From positions 31,777,733 to 31,841,732 of the forward strand of contig NC_068571.1 in the NCBI RefSeq assembly GCF_025698545.1: DNA of 64,000 bases. The letters are read 5' to 3'. Below, in pieces: positions 34,923-48,444 of this stretch. Made by a program: the position numbers and the translations under genes. Position 1 is the first letter of the stretch, and each line of letters begins with the position of its first letter. The notes beneath the pieces were generated by a model. The model had not been told where the DNA came from, ran no database searches, and saw only the letters and a list, made by a program, of their open reading frames with translations. The DNA comes from Gossypium raimondii. Its lineage: Eukaryota > Streptophyta > Magnoliopsida > Malvales > Malvaceae.

Positions 34923-37900
34923 AGGGTTACGGAGCATTACCAGAATTTACAGATCAAATACAAATATTTCATAACATTTAATATTCATATCAGAAATCAT
35001 TCATAAAGAATTATATTGTCCCTTAAATTAGCCCTCGAGGCCCAAAATATGCATTAGAAACAAGTAGGGACTAAACCGGGTACTCAGAGGATTTTTCGTG
35101 AAATTTCAATTTTTTTCCTAGATGCAGGGTATACACACCCGTATGGTCAGGCCGTGTGGCTCACACGACCAAGAGATATGCTTGTGTCACAGGCCGTGTG
35201 GGCATTCGAAATAGGGCACACGGCCGTGTTCCATCCCGTGTCTATACCCGTGTAACTCTTTGACTTAGGTCACACAGCCAAGTCACGCGCCTGTGTGCTA
35301 GGTCGTGTATAGGTGCAAGGCTCACACGACCAAGCCACACGCCCGTGTACCAGGCCGTGTGAAAAATTTTGAGTATTCTATTTTAAAATTTAAAGATGTA
35401 GAGGACACACGGCCGAAACATACGCCCGTATGCTAGGTCGTGTGTCACACATGGCTGAGACACATGCCCGTGTCTCTTCCCGTATGGACAAAATAAAACT
35501 ATTTCCAAGCCTTATTTCTCACCCAAACATGTCTTCCACCTACATTAACACTTAAAAATATTCTCAACCCAATATAAAACATTGGAATCAAACTAAAACC
35601 AAGTCTTATGCATGACATATCAACTCATATATTCAATTATCCAAACTTACCAAAACCACCGTACATACATATAGGCATATTTTACCAAATTTATACTATC
35701 TTAAAACCAATCTTCAGCATGCCTACATGATTTTCATCATTTATCCATTTCAAACACACATTATCATATTAAGGCCACTATTTACATACCAAAACATACC
35801 AGTTACAAGTCATACCAATGGCTAATTTCAACCAAACACATACATGCTATTTTTGACGACTTTTAGCCTATACATGCCATTATAACCTAAAATTTAATTT
35901 ACTATTTATACCAAAATGAGCTGATGGATAGTGTGAGATATCTCCGCCAAGCCTCCAACCCAACAAGCTTCTGGAGTACTATAAAACAGAGGAAATAAAA
36001 TAGAGTAAACTTTAAAGCTTAGTAAGTTCGTATAACGGGAATTTAACTTACCATTCATTTACATTTAAGGTAAGCATACTAAATACATCCAAAGCAAATT
36101 GACCACTTGCCTAAACACATATCCTTATCAAGCATGTTAGTCATGTAATTCACATGAATATCAAGAAACATGTATGAGCTCATCAATATTCAATTTCCAC
36201 ATACATGTATTTATCATTTCAAATATCAATGAACATATGCATACCATATCTTTGTATTTCAAGTATTTCTCATAGTAATTCATCTCGAATTCATATCATA
36301 TTATGTCAGAACTTTACCCGCTGAATCATTTAAAATATCGATGGATACAAAGGTAGTACACTTGAAGCGTACAAATCTAAAATTCGTCAATTCATATTCG
36401 GAGGTGCTCATTAGAGCACATAAAAGGGAAGCCCTCTCTCGAGCCATATAATGGGAAGCTCGTGTGAGCCATGTAACGGGAAGCTTATCCGACCTGTATA
36501 ACAGGAAGCTCATAAAAGCCATAATCGAGAAGCTCATGCGAGCTAAGAACGGGTAGATCCTAAGAGCCATTAATTGGGAAGCTCTGAAGAGCCATTAATT
36601 AGGAAGCTCACAAAAATCCTTTAATCGGGAAGCTCACGAAGAGCCATATAAGGAGACGCTCATAAGAGTTGTGGTGTGTCTACAACATATGCAGAATCAC
36701 AACTAATTAGGATGCTCCAAAGAGCTATTAACGGGAAGCTCGCAAGAACTATATAACAAGAAGCTCAAAAAGGCTAGTAACGGGACGCTCTTTCGAGCTG
36801 TGGTGTGTTCGCAACATATGCAGGACTACAACCAATATAGGAACCCTGTATTCAATCGAATTTCATCTATTCAAATGGGACTTTATACTTATCGATCATT
36901 ATTGGATATGTGAATACTTTCATATACATGACAATAATACAATCACATACATACAATTCAATTTAACACATATAAGTTCTCAATTTAGTTACACGAACTT
37001 ACCTTGACAATGTTCATAAACTTGTATGCTACTAATCTGTTACTTTTTCTTTACCTCGATCTAGCTCCGTATTTGGTCTATCCGGATATATACGAGAAAA
37101 TTTAGCTTAATTTAATACAATTCATATTCAATTCAATTCAATTCACATCTTAGGCAAAATTACCATTTTGCCCACATACTTTTAATTAATGATGATTTCG
37201 TCCCTAGGTTCGGAAAATAAAATTCATGCAATTTAAATCTTATTCTAAGCCTAACTGATTTTTACATGTAACATTAATAGCCCATGTATTTCATAAAATT
37301 CAAAATTTTTCCATGAATTTTACAACTTTTCAATTTAGTCCCTAAATCACAATTTCATCAAAGTTCTCTTTACTAAAGTTGTTCATCTATCAACAACTTT
37401 TCATTTTATACCATAAAACTTCATAATTCATACATACTCATCCATGGAAAAACCTCAGTACTTTGATAACTTTACAAATTAATCCCCGAGATAGCTAGAT
37501 TAAGCTATTACGATATCAGAAACATAAAAATTACTAAAAAGGGACAATATTACTTACCCAATTAAGCCAAATAAGCTTGATTGAGTTTTCTTCTCTAAAA
37601 ACAATTTGGGAAAGATGATGAAAAAGAAGATATTTTATTATTTAATTACTTATCATCTTTTATTATTTTTACTTTCCAATTTAGTCATTTTCTTTAATTA
37701 ATTTTCCATGGATGAATCATCATACTTATATACTAACTTATCTTAATGGTCTATTTTCCATATAAGGACCTCCAATTTTGAATTTCATGGCTATTTGATC
37801 CCTTTAGCTATTAGAATTCAACTTTTGCATTTTATACAATTTGGTCCTTTTCTCAATTAATCATGTAATCGGTAAAAAATTTTTAACGAAATTTTTATAC

Positions 37901-38013
37901 GATATTCTTATCATACAGTAGACCATAAAACAATACTAAAATAAAATTTCTTTTAGGCTCGAATTTGTGGTCCTGAAACCCTATTTTGATTTCCCTGAAA
38001 ACGGGTTGTTACA
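34923..38013 (-). mobile_element. 3' LTR of the nested Ty3/gypsy element
   Basis: On the minus strand it starts TGTAACAACCCGTTTTC at 38013 and ends near 34923. Compared with its partner (42818-45886) it lacks about 36 bases at the outer end. Over about 240 bases I aligned by eye the two LTRs differ at 13 sites, 10 of them transitions. It includes CACACGGC-type motifs (35110-35485) and a 25-28 bp array (36415-36830). Confidence 0.85.
36415..36830 (-). repeat. 25-28 bp tandem array GGGAAGCTC…GAGCCATATAAC in the 3' LTR
   Basis: About a dozen degenerate units of the form GGGAAGCTCATGAGAGCCATATAAC. The unit has internal AGCTC/GAGCC symmetry. Homologous arrays lie at 44300-44735 and 46790-47245. 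Confidence 0.85.
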
Positions 38014-38029
38014 ATTCTCCTCCCTTAAA
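38014..38029 (-). other. Polypurine tract of the gypsy element
   Basis: On the minus strand TTTAAGGGAGGAGAAT directly precedes the 3' LTR start TGTAACAACCC, the expected site for plus-strand DNA priming. Confidence 0.85.
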
Positions 38030-38044
38030 GAATTTTCGTCCTCG

Positions 38045-40735
38045 AAAATCTTACTAGTAAAGAGGTTTAGATGTTGCTTTCTCATAGTTTCCTTCGGTTC
38101 CCAGGTAGCTTCTACTATTCCGTGTCATTGCTAGAGGACTTTTACTAAAACTACCTTTTTATTTCTCAATTATTTCATCTCACGTGCCAGGATTTTGATC
38201 GATTCCTCACTATAAGTCACGTCAGGATGGATCTCAACCTCTATCAGAGAGATAACATGTAAAGGATCTGACCGATATCGCTGTAACATAGACACGTGAA
38301 AAATATTATGATTCTTGTCAAGTTCTGGTGGTAGTGCCACTCGGTATGCAATGGGTCTGATTTTTTGAATAACCTCATACGGCCCACTAAACTGCAGGCT
38401 CAATTTGCCTTTACAGCCAAACCGAAGAACTTTCTTCCAATGCGATACTTTCAAGAATACCTTATCACCCACTTAGAATTCTATTTCTTTTCATTTAAGA
38501 TCCGCATAGGATTTTTGATGATCAAAAGCTGCTTTCAAGTTATCTCAGATCACTTTCACCTTTTCTTCAGTTTCTCGAATCAAATCAACTCTATGTATCT
38601 TTTTCTCACTGAGCTCAGTCCAATATAATAGAGTTCTACATTTGCGTCCATATAAAGCTTCATACGGTGTCCTCTTAATGCTTGACTGATAACTGTTATT
38701 ATATGCGAATTTGACTAAAGGTAAATATTTTTCCCAATTGCCTTTGAATTCCAAAATACAGCACCGAAGCATATCTTCAAGAATCTGAATCACACACTCG
38801 GACTGACCATCAGTTTGAGGGTGAAACGCAATACTGAAATGCAATTGAGTACCCATAGCTTCTTGTAATTTATTTCAGAATCGGGATGTGAACCGTGGAT
38901 CTCTATCAGAAATAATAAAAACTAGCACACTGTGTAATCTGACAATCTCAGAAACATATAACTCAGCCAATCTATCCAGGGAGAAATCCATACGTACCGG
39001 AATAAAGTGTACAGATTTCATCAAATGGTTGACAAATACCTAAATGGCATCTTTTTTCGGAGATAGGGGTAATCCCGACACAAAATCCATGGTAACTTTG
39101 TCCCATTTCCATTCCGGTATCGTAACTAGCTGTAATAGTCCTGAAGGTACCTGATGTTCAGTCTTAATTTGCTGACATATCAAACATTTAGATACAAATT
39201 AAGAAATATCACGTTTCATTCCCGGCCACCAATACATCTTTTTCAAATCATTGTACATTTTATTCCTTCCCGGATGAACAGTCATAGTACTATTATGAGC
39301 TTCATGCAAAATCTTATGTACAAGCTTCGAATTCTTTGGTACACAGACTTTGCCTCAGAATAAAAAAATAATCATTAGGCCCAATCTGAAATTTTGAATA
39401 AGAAATCGATTCACACTGTACCCGTTTAGCTTGTAACTCATTATCACTTTTCTAAGCTTCGCAGATCTGTTGTAGAAACGTCGGCTTAGCTTTTAACTCA
39501 GCCAAAATTGAACCATCATCAGAAAATGACAATCGGGTATCCATTGCTCATAAAGCAAATAAAGACTTTCTACTCAAAGCATCAACAACTACATTTGCTT
39601 TTCCCGGATGATAATCAATTACCAAATTATAATATTTCAATAGCTCAAGCCATATGTACTGTCTCAATTTCAAATATTTGTGTGACATCAAATACTTTAA
39701 ACTTTTATGATTAGTGAATATATGACATTTTTCACCAAACAGATAGTGTCGCCAGATTTTCAATGCAAAGACAATAGCTGCTAGTTTTAGATCATGTATC
39801 AGATAATTCTTTTCATGTGGTTTTAACTGTCTAAAAGCATAGGTTATTACTTTACCTTCTTGCATCAAGACACAACCTAAACAATTCAATGATGCATCAC
39901 TATATATTACAAATTCTTTACCCGATTCAGGCTGAACCAAAACTGGTGCTTCGGTCAAAAAAGCTTTCAATCGATCAAAGCTTTGCTGGCATTTATCAGA
40001 CCACTCAAACTTCACATCTTTCTGTAATAGCCGTGTCATTGTTGAAGCTATCATTGAAAACCCTTGTACAAATCTCCGATAATAACCGGCTAATCCCAGA
40101 AAACTTCTTACTTTAGATACATTTTTCGGTGGCTTCCAATTAATAATAGCTGAAATTTTACTCGGATGAACTCTAATACCTTCAGCCGATACTATATGTC
40201 CAAGAAAACCAACTTCCTAAAGTAAGAATTCACATTTACTGAATTTAGCATACAACTGTTTCTCACGCAGTGTTTGTAAGATAATTCTCAAATGGTCAGC
40301 ATACTTAGTTTCATCTCGAGAATATACCAGAATATCATCAATAAATACCACTACACATCTATCTAGATACGGCCTAAAAATTATGTTCATCAGATCCATA
40401 AATACCGCAGGTGCATTTTTCAAGCCAAACGGCATCACAAGAAATTCATAATGCCCGTACCTGGTTTTGAAGGCTATTTTGGGTACATCCGAGTCTTTCA
40501 CTCGTAACTGATAGTAGCCAAAATGGAGATCAATCTTTGAGAACATGGTAGCACCTTTCAACTGATTAGACAAGTCATCAATACGGGGCAATGGATACTT
40601 ATTCTTAATTGTGACTTTGTTGAGTTGACGGTAGTCAATGCATAATCTCAATGATCCGTCCTTTTTCTTAACAAATAGAACTGGTGCACCCCAAGGTGAG
40701 AAACTAAGTCGAGCAAAGCCTTTGTCATTCAGTTC
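38045..40735 (-). pseudogene. Gypsy pol: reverse transcriptase, RNase H, integrase, chromodomain-like tail
   Basis: In order on the minus strand: reverse transcriptase (40651-40217; [20 protein letters not shown] and the catalytic [10 protein letters not shown]), RNase H (40054-39548; [17 protein letters not shown]), integrase zinc region (about 39250-39170, with an in-frame TAA between the His and Cys parts), integrase core (about 39100-38545; HPQTDGQSE) and a C-terminal GDKVFLKVSHWK module (38472-38170). It ends in a chromodomain-like HGIVEATWEPKETMRKQ before 38045. This order and the tail are those of Tekay/Del-type chromoviruses. Several stops and shifts make it non-coding today. Confidence 0.85.
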
Positions 40736-42681
40736 TTACAACTGCACTTTTAACTCATTTAATTCTGTCAGAGCCATTCTGTAGGGTGCTATAGATATCA
40801 GTGTTGTTCCTGGAATAAGATCTACAGAAAATTCCACTTCTATGACTGGTGGTAATCCGGGTAATTCTTCTGGGAACACATCAGGATACTCACAGACTAC
40901 TGGCACTAATTTAATATTTGATTCAGATACTTTAGTATCCATCACATAGGCAAGGTAAGCATCATACCCTTTTCTGACATATTTATGTGCTAACATGGCT
41001 GATATCACATTAGACAAGCCATCCAAATTATCAGATTCAATACAGAGCAATTCACCATTTTGACATTTCAATACAATATACTTTTGTTTGCAATTTACTA
41101 CGACATCATGCTGAGCCAACCAATCCATACCCATAATTACATTAAACTCATCAAACGGTAATAACATTAAATCATCCAGAAAACAGAAACCTCGTATCAC
41201 TAAAGGACAAGTTTTGCAAATTTTATTCACCATCACATACTGGCCTAGGGGGTTCGATACTTTAACTACGAATTCAATGAACTCAACAGGTAAAATTTTC
41301 ATAGACATTAAATTCGTGCAAATGTATGAATGAGTTGAATCGATATTAATTAAAGCAATTATATCAGAAACAATAAGAGAAAAAGTACTAATAATAACAT
41401 CGGGTGCAAAGTCATCCTCACATGCAAAAATAGTATATGTCTTTGTTGGTGCTCGTGCTTCAAATTTGACAGTTAAATCTTTTATCGTACCTCGACTACC
41501 ACTGACATTGCCGGGGTTACTAGGTGGTCTACCTCTTGTAGCGGAGTTGCTCAGCTTTGAGGTTTGTACAGTATCTTTTTCAGGCTTTTCTAGGCAGTGT
41601 CTGAGATAGTGATTAAAATAACTACATCTAAAACATACTCCGCTTCTCATGCGGCACTCACAATAATGGAATTTATTATAGTGTTTACACCTGAGTTTGG
41701 TGTTTCTAACACTGCCTGCACTCGCTACAGATGTAGTATGAGATCTCGGATTAGAACGTTGAATATTTCTATCTTTCCCAGAATACCCCGTAGAAGTAGT
41801 AGAATGATTAAAATTTTTATTTGATTTCTTTGAGGCCGACTGATATGACTTTCTCGTAAATCTTTTACTTGCAATTCTGGCTTCCATCTAAGTCTGTCTC
41901 TTTTCTTTACTCAATTCTTCAACTTTATGAGCTCGATCAACCAGTACCACAAATTCTTTTAATTCTAGAATCCCAACCAAAAACTTGATATCTTCATTTA
42001 AACCCTCTTAAAACCTCTTGCACATTATGATTTTAGTCGGGACACATTCTCTGGCATATTTGCTTAGTCGAACAAATTCTATTTCATATTCAGATATTGT
42101 CATATTCCCCTGTTTAAGCTCTAAAAATTCCTTCCATTTCTGATCCAAAAATCTCTGACTGATATACTTCTTTTTGAATTCAGTTTGCAAAAATTCCCAA
42201 ATGACCATCTCCTTCGGTACAACAGAAATTAATGTGTTTCACCACTGGTAAGCTAAGTCTTTTAACAGAGATACCGCACATTTTAAACATTCAGTCGGTG
42301 TGCATGATAATTCATCAAGAACTCTAATAGTGTTTTCTAACTAAAACTCAACCCTTTCAGGATTATCTTCGGCTGTTACTCTAAATTCTTTTTCCCCATA
42401 TTTACGGATGTTATCTACAGGAGGCTTACCAGTTCTGACAAGTTCTGTACCTTATGGCATATCGGGAACCGATTGAGAGACAGGAGGGGGTGGAGGTTAT
42501 TGCACAGCCAGATTTGTTCGTACATATTCTGTAAACCACTCATTCATAAATTAAAAGAAAACTTATTTTGCCTCTCCTCCCCGGCCCTAGATACGAGTCT
42601 TCTACTACTAGATGCTGCTCTTTGAACTGAAGCTTAAGCATTGCTTTCAACTTCTTCAGATTCAACTCGGTTGGACGACAT
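40736..42681 (-). pseudogene. Gypsy gag-protease, broken
   Basis: An ATG at 42681 starts the gag, but a TAA follows after about 15 codons. The capsid piece at 42208-42008 (EFKKKYISQRFLDQKWKEFL) is recognisable. The 383-codon piece at 41887-40736 has a basic linker and a C2HC knuckle (CFRCSYFNHYLRHC). Its protease active-site segment reads IDSTHSY instead of the usual DSGATHSF. The GMDWLAQHDVVVNC block follows. Confidence 0.82.
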
Positions 42682-42800
42682 TACTATATGAAAAACATAT
42701 TTAAAATGGTCAGGAGATATCACACTGTCACAGGTTATATAATGGCATGTATAGATAAACTCGTACATACTACATTAGTTCAAGAATCGGTTAAACCGTA

Positions 42801-42812
42801 GCTCTGATACCA
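42801..42812 (-). other. Primer-binding site of the gypsy element
   Basis: On the minus strand TGGTATCAGAGC lies five bases after the 5' LTR end. It matches the 3' end of initiator-Met tRNA, the usual primer for this clade. Confidence 0.9.
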
Positions 42813-42817
42813 ATAAA

Positions 42818-45800
42818 TATAACACTCCTAACACTTATCCGTCGCCAGAATAAGGTTACGAAGCATTACCAAAATTTAAAGATCTAATACAAATATTTCA
42901 TAACATTTAAGATTCATATCAGAAATCATTCATGATGAATTATATTGTCCCTTAAATAAGTAGGGACTAAACTGGGTACTCAAAGAATTTTTCGATAAAT
43001 TTTAAAATTTTTCCTAAATGCAAGGTACACACACCTGTGTGGTCAAGCTATGTGGCTCATACGGCCAAGAAACATTCCTGTATCACAGGCTGTGTGGGCA
43101 TTTGAAATAGGGCACACCCGTGTAACTATCTAACTTAGGTCACACGCGCCGTGTGCTAGGCCGTGTGTAGGTGCAGGGGTCACACGGCCAAGCCACACGC
43201 CCGTGTGTTAGGTCGTGTGAAAAATCTTGAGTATTCTGTTTTAAATTTTAAAGATGCAGGGGATATATAGCCGAAACACACGCTTGTGTGCTAGGCCGTG
43301 TGTCACACAAGCCCGTGTGCTAGGTTGTGTATCATACACGACTGAGACACACGTCTGTGTCTCTTCTCATGTGGACAAAATAAGGCCGTTTCCAAGCCAT
43401 ATTTCTCACCCAAACATGTCTTCCACCTACACTAACACTTAAACATATTCCCAATCCAATATAAAACATTTGAATCAAACTAAAACCAAGTCTTATGCAT
43501 GACATATCAACTTATATATTCAATTATCTAAACTTACCAAAACCACCATACATACATATAGGTATATTTTACCAAATTTATACTATCTTAAAACCAATCT
43601 TCAACATGACTATATGATTTTCATCATTTATCCATTTCAAACACATATCATCATATTAATGCCAATATTTACATACCAAAACATACCAATTACAAGCCAT
43701 ACCAATGGCTAATTTCAACCAAACACATACATGCCATTCTTGACCACTTTTAGCCTATGCATGCCATTATAATCTAAAATTTAATTTACTATTTATACCA
43801 AAATGAGCTGATGGATAGTGTGAGATATCTCCACCAAGCCTTCAACCCAACAAGCTTCCGGAGTACTATAAAATAGAGGAAATAAAACAAAATAAACTTT
43901 AAAGCTTAGTAAGTTCGTATAACGAGAATTTAACTTACCATTCATTTACATTTAAAGTAAGCATACTAAATACATCCAAAGCAAATTTGCCACTTGCCTA
44001 AACACGTATCCTTATCAGGCATGTTAGTCATGTAATTCACATGAATATCAAGAAACATGTATGAGCTCATCAATATTCAATTTCCACATACATATATTTA
44101 TCATTTCAAATATTCATGAACATGTACATATCATATCTTTGTATTTCAAGTATTTCTCGTAGTAATTCATCTTGAATTCATATCATCTCATGTCAGAACT
44201 TTACCCGTTGAATCATTTAAAATATCGATGGGTACAAGGGTAGTACACTTGAAGTGTACGAATCTAAAATCCGTCAATTCATATTCATGGGTGCTCATTA
44301 GAGCACATAAATGAAAAGCCCTCTCTCGAGCCATATAACGGGAAGCTCATGTGAGCCATGTAACGGGAAGCTTATCCGGGCTGTATAACAAGAAGCTAAT
44401 AAAAGCCATAATCGGGAAGCTCATGCGAGCCAATAACGGGTAGCTTCAAAGAGCCATTAATTAGGAAGCTCTGAATAGTCATATATCGGGAAGTTCAAGC
44501 AAGTCATATCGGGAAGCTTCGGAGAGCCATTAATTAGGAAGCTCACAAAGAGCCTTTAATTGAGAAGCTCACGAAGAGCCAAATAACAGGATGCTCATAA
44601 GAGCTGTGGTGTGTCTACAACATATGCAGAATCACAACCAATCGGGATGCTCCAAAGAGCTATTAATGGGAAGCTCACAAGAACCATATAACGGGAAGCT
44701 CGAGAGGGCTAATAACGGGACGTTCTTTTAAGTTGTAGTGTGTTCGTAACATATGCAGGACCACAACCAACATGGGAACCTTGTATCCAACCGAATTTCA
44801 TCTATTCAAACGAGACTTTATACTTACCGGTCATTGTCGGATATGTGAATACTTTCATATACATGACAATAATACAATCACATATATACAATTCAATTTA
44901 ACACATATAAGTTCTCAGTTTAGTTATACGAACTTACCTCGACAATGTTCGTGAACCTGAATGCGAGTAAATTTAGCTCAATTTAATACAATTCAATTCA
45001 ATTCATATCTTAGGTAAAATTACCATTTTACCCCTATACTTTTAATTAATGACGATTTCGTCCCTAGACTCGGAAAATATAATTCATGCAATTTAATTCT
45101 TATTCCAAGCCTAACCAATTTTTACATGTAACATTAACAACCCATATATTTCATAAAATTTAGAATTTTTTCCATGAATTTTACAACTTTTCAATTTAGT
45201 CCCTAAATCACAATTTCATCAAAATTCCCTTTACTAAAGTTATTTATCTATCAACAACCTTTCATTTTCTACCATAAAACTCATAATTCATACATACTCA
45301 TCCATGGAAAAACCCTATTACTTTGATAACTTTACAAATTAATCCCGAGATAGCTAGATTAAGCTATTACGATCTTGAAAATATAAAATTACTAAAACGA
45401 GACAAGATTACTTACCCAATTAATCCAAATAAGCTTGCTTGAGTTCTCTTCTATTTGCTAGGGATACCATAAAAAATTTGGGAAAGATGATGAAAAGATG
45501 ATATTTTCATTATTTAATTACTTATCATCTTTTATTATTTTTACTTTCCAATTTAGTCATTTTCTTTAATTAATTTTCCATGGATGATTCATCATACTTA
45601 TCTACTAGCTCCTCGTAATGGTATATTTACCAAATAAGGAACTCCAATTTTGAATTCCATAGCTATTTAATCCCTTTAGCTATTAGAATTCAACTTTTGC
45701 ATTTTATGCAATTTGGTCATTTTCTCAATTAATTATGTAATTGGTAAAAAAAATTTAACGAAAATTTTATACGACATTCCTATCCTACAGTAGACCATAA

Positions 45801-45886
45801 AATAATATTAAAATAATTTTTATTTTGGGATCAAATTTGTGGTCCCGAAACCACCATTCTGATTTAACTGAAAACAGGTTGTTACA
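42818..45886 (-). mobile_element. 5' LTR of the nested Ty3/gypsy element
   Basis: On the minus strand it begins TGTAACAACCTGTTTTC at 45886 and ends GTGTTATA at 42818. The plant consensus end would be GTGTTACA. Motif arrays at 43030-43370 (CACACGGC type) and 44300-44735 (25-28 bp units) match those in the other LTR. Confidence 0.88.
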
Positions 45887-48444
45887 TACACGCCCATGTC
45901 TCTACTCCTGTAGACGAAATAGGGTTAATTCCAAGCCATATTTCGCACCCAAACTTGTATTCCACCTACATTAACACTTAAATACGTTTCCAATCCAATA
46001 TAAAACATTTGAATCAAGCCATAACCAAGTCTTATGCCTATCATACCATCTTTTATAATCAAGTATTCATGCTTAACAATTTGATCACTTACATAAATAT
46101 ATATATATACCAACTATACCAAAACACATATCAACAATGATAAGGCCATATACTTATATATATGTATCAAAATGTATCAAACATAAGCCATTCAAATGGC
46201 TAATCACAACAAAGCATTTACATGCCATCAATGACCAAATTTTCCTATACATGTCATTATATCAAAGTTGATTTAATAAATATACTGAAAAAGGGCGATT
46301 GATAGTGTGATGAGGCTCCGACCAACTTCCAACCTTAACGAGCTTCTAGGTTACTGTAAAACAAAAGAAATAAAACAAAGTAAGCATTTAATATATATTA
46401 AGTTCGTATAACAGGAAATTAACTTACCATTTATTTTACATTTAAGGTAAGCTAATTAAACATGCTCAAACCAATTTAGCCAATTTCCTAAACACATATC
46501 CTCATCAAGCATGCTAGTCATGTAATTCACAAAAATACCAAGAAACATGAATGAGCTCATCAATATTCAATTTCCACATACATGTATTTATCACTTCAAG
46601 TATCCATGAACATGTACATATCACATCTTTGCACTTCAAATATTTCACATAGTAATTCATCTTAAATTCATTTCATCTCATATCAAAACTTTACCCGTTG
46701 AATCATTTAAAATATTGATGGATACAAGGGTAGTACACACGAAGTGTACGAATCTGAAATCCGTCAATTGATATTCGGGGGTGCTCATTAGAGCACGTAG
46801 TCGAGAAGCCCTCTCTTGAGCCATATAACAGAAAGCTCTTGAGAGCCATTAACGAGAAGCTTATCCGGGCTGTATAACGGGAAACTCATAAGAGTCATAA
46901 TTAGGAAGCTCATGCGAGCCAATAACGGGTAGCTCCAAAGAGCCATTAATCGTGAAGTTCTGGATAGTCATATATCAGGAAGTTCAAGCGAGCCATATCA
47001 GGTAGCTTTGGAGAGCCATTAATTAAGAAGCCCACAAATAGCCTTTAACCGGGAAGCTCACGAAGAGCCATATAACGGGACACTCATAAGAGCTGTAGTG
47101 TGCCTATAACATATGCAGGATCACAACCGATCTGGATGCTCCGAAGAGCTATTAACGGGAAGCTCGCAAGAACTATATAACAGGAAGCTCGAGAGGGCCA
47201 AATATTAGGATGTTCATGAGAGCTAATAACGGGACGCTCTTTTGAGCTATGGTGTGTCCGCAATATATGCAAGACCACAACCAATTCGGGAACCCTGTGT
47301 CCATTGAATCTCATTTGTAAAAATGAGACTTATTATTTATCAAATATTTTCGGATATGTGATCAATTTCATACATACAATATTTATACAATTCACATATA
47401 CAACATCCAATTCAAACATAAAAATATACAAAATTTAGTTACACGAACTTACCTTGACAACGTTATTAATTAAATCTACTAATTTCGTATTTTATTTATC
47501 CAGATCTATATGAGTAAATTTAACTCAATTTAATACAATTCATATTCAATTCAATTCACATCTTAGGAAAATTACCATTTTCCCTATACTTTTAATTAAT
47601 GACGATTTTGTCACTATGATCGAAAAATGAAATTCATGCAATTTAATCCTTATTCCAAGCCTAATCGATTTTTTTCATGTAGCATTAACAACCCATGTAT
47701 TTCATAAAATTCAAAATTTTCCATGAATTTTACATATTTACAATTTAGTCCCTAAATCATAATTTTATAAAATTCACTTTACAAAAGTTATTTATCTATC
47801 AACAACCTTTCATTTCCTACCATAAATTTCATAATTCACGCATATTCATCCATGGAAAAACTTTAATACCTTGATAACTTTGCAAATTAATCCCCGAGAT
47901 AGCTAGATTAAGCTATTACGAACTCGAAAATATGAAAATTACTAAAAACGATACCAAAATACTTACCTAATTAGGCCAATTAAGCTTGCTCAAAAACTCA
48001 ACACCATAGCTAGGGTTTCCATCTTTTTTTAATTAGGAAAGATGATGATAAATGATGATATTAGATATTTATTTATTTATCATCTTTTATTTTATTCACT
48101 TTCCAATTTCATCATTTTCTTTATTTAATTTTCTATGGATGACTAAGCATACTTATCTACTAACTCCACTAATTAGTCTATTTGCCATATAAGGACCTCA
48201 AATTTTGAATTCCATAGCTATTTGATCCTTATAGCTATTAGAACTCAACTTTTGCATTTTATGCAATTTGGTCCTTTCCCTCTAATTAGACATGTAATCT
48301 ATAAAATTTCTCTACGAAATTTTCATACGATATTTCAATTATAATGCAGATCATAAAATGATATTAAAATAATTTTTTTCTTCTGAACTCGAATTTGTGT
48401 TCCCAAAACCACTATTTCGATTTCACTAAAAACAGATCGTTACA
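45887..48444 (-). mobile_element. Right piece of the older gypsy LTR inserted in hAT
   Basis: It starts in mid-LTR (ACACGCCCATGTCTCTACTC) immediately after the nested element and ends with GATCGTTACA next to the target duplication GTGAT. It is homologous to 35460-38013 but clearly more diverged from both LTRs of the nested element than they are from each other. Its own 25-28 bp array is at 46790-47245. Confidence 0.75.

Larger units (their letters stand above)
38014..42817 (-). mobile_element. Internal region of the nested Ty3/gypsy (chromovirus-like) element
   Basis: About 4.8 kb between two homologous LTRs, with a primer-binding site at one end and a polypurine tract at the other. The coding order is gag, protease, reverse transcriptase, RNase H, integrase and a chromodomain-like tail, all on the minus strand. 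The full element is 34923-45886 (about 11 kb). Confidence 0.9.

Noticed and set aside
34610-35490. Regularly spaced palindromic words considered as a CRISPR-like array
   Set aside because: Spacing and unit length are irregular, the words recur in every LTR of the family, and the context is a plant retrotransposon.
36301-36570. 89-codon minus-strand frame in the gypsy LTR
   Set aside because: Translation of the 25-28 bp LTR array; the homologous place in the other LTRs does not keep the frame.
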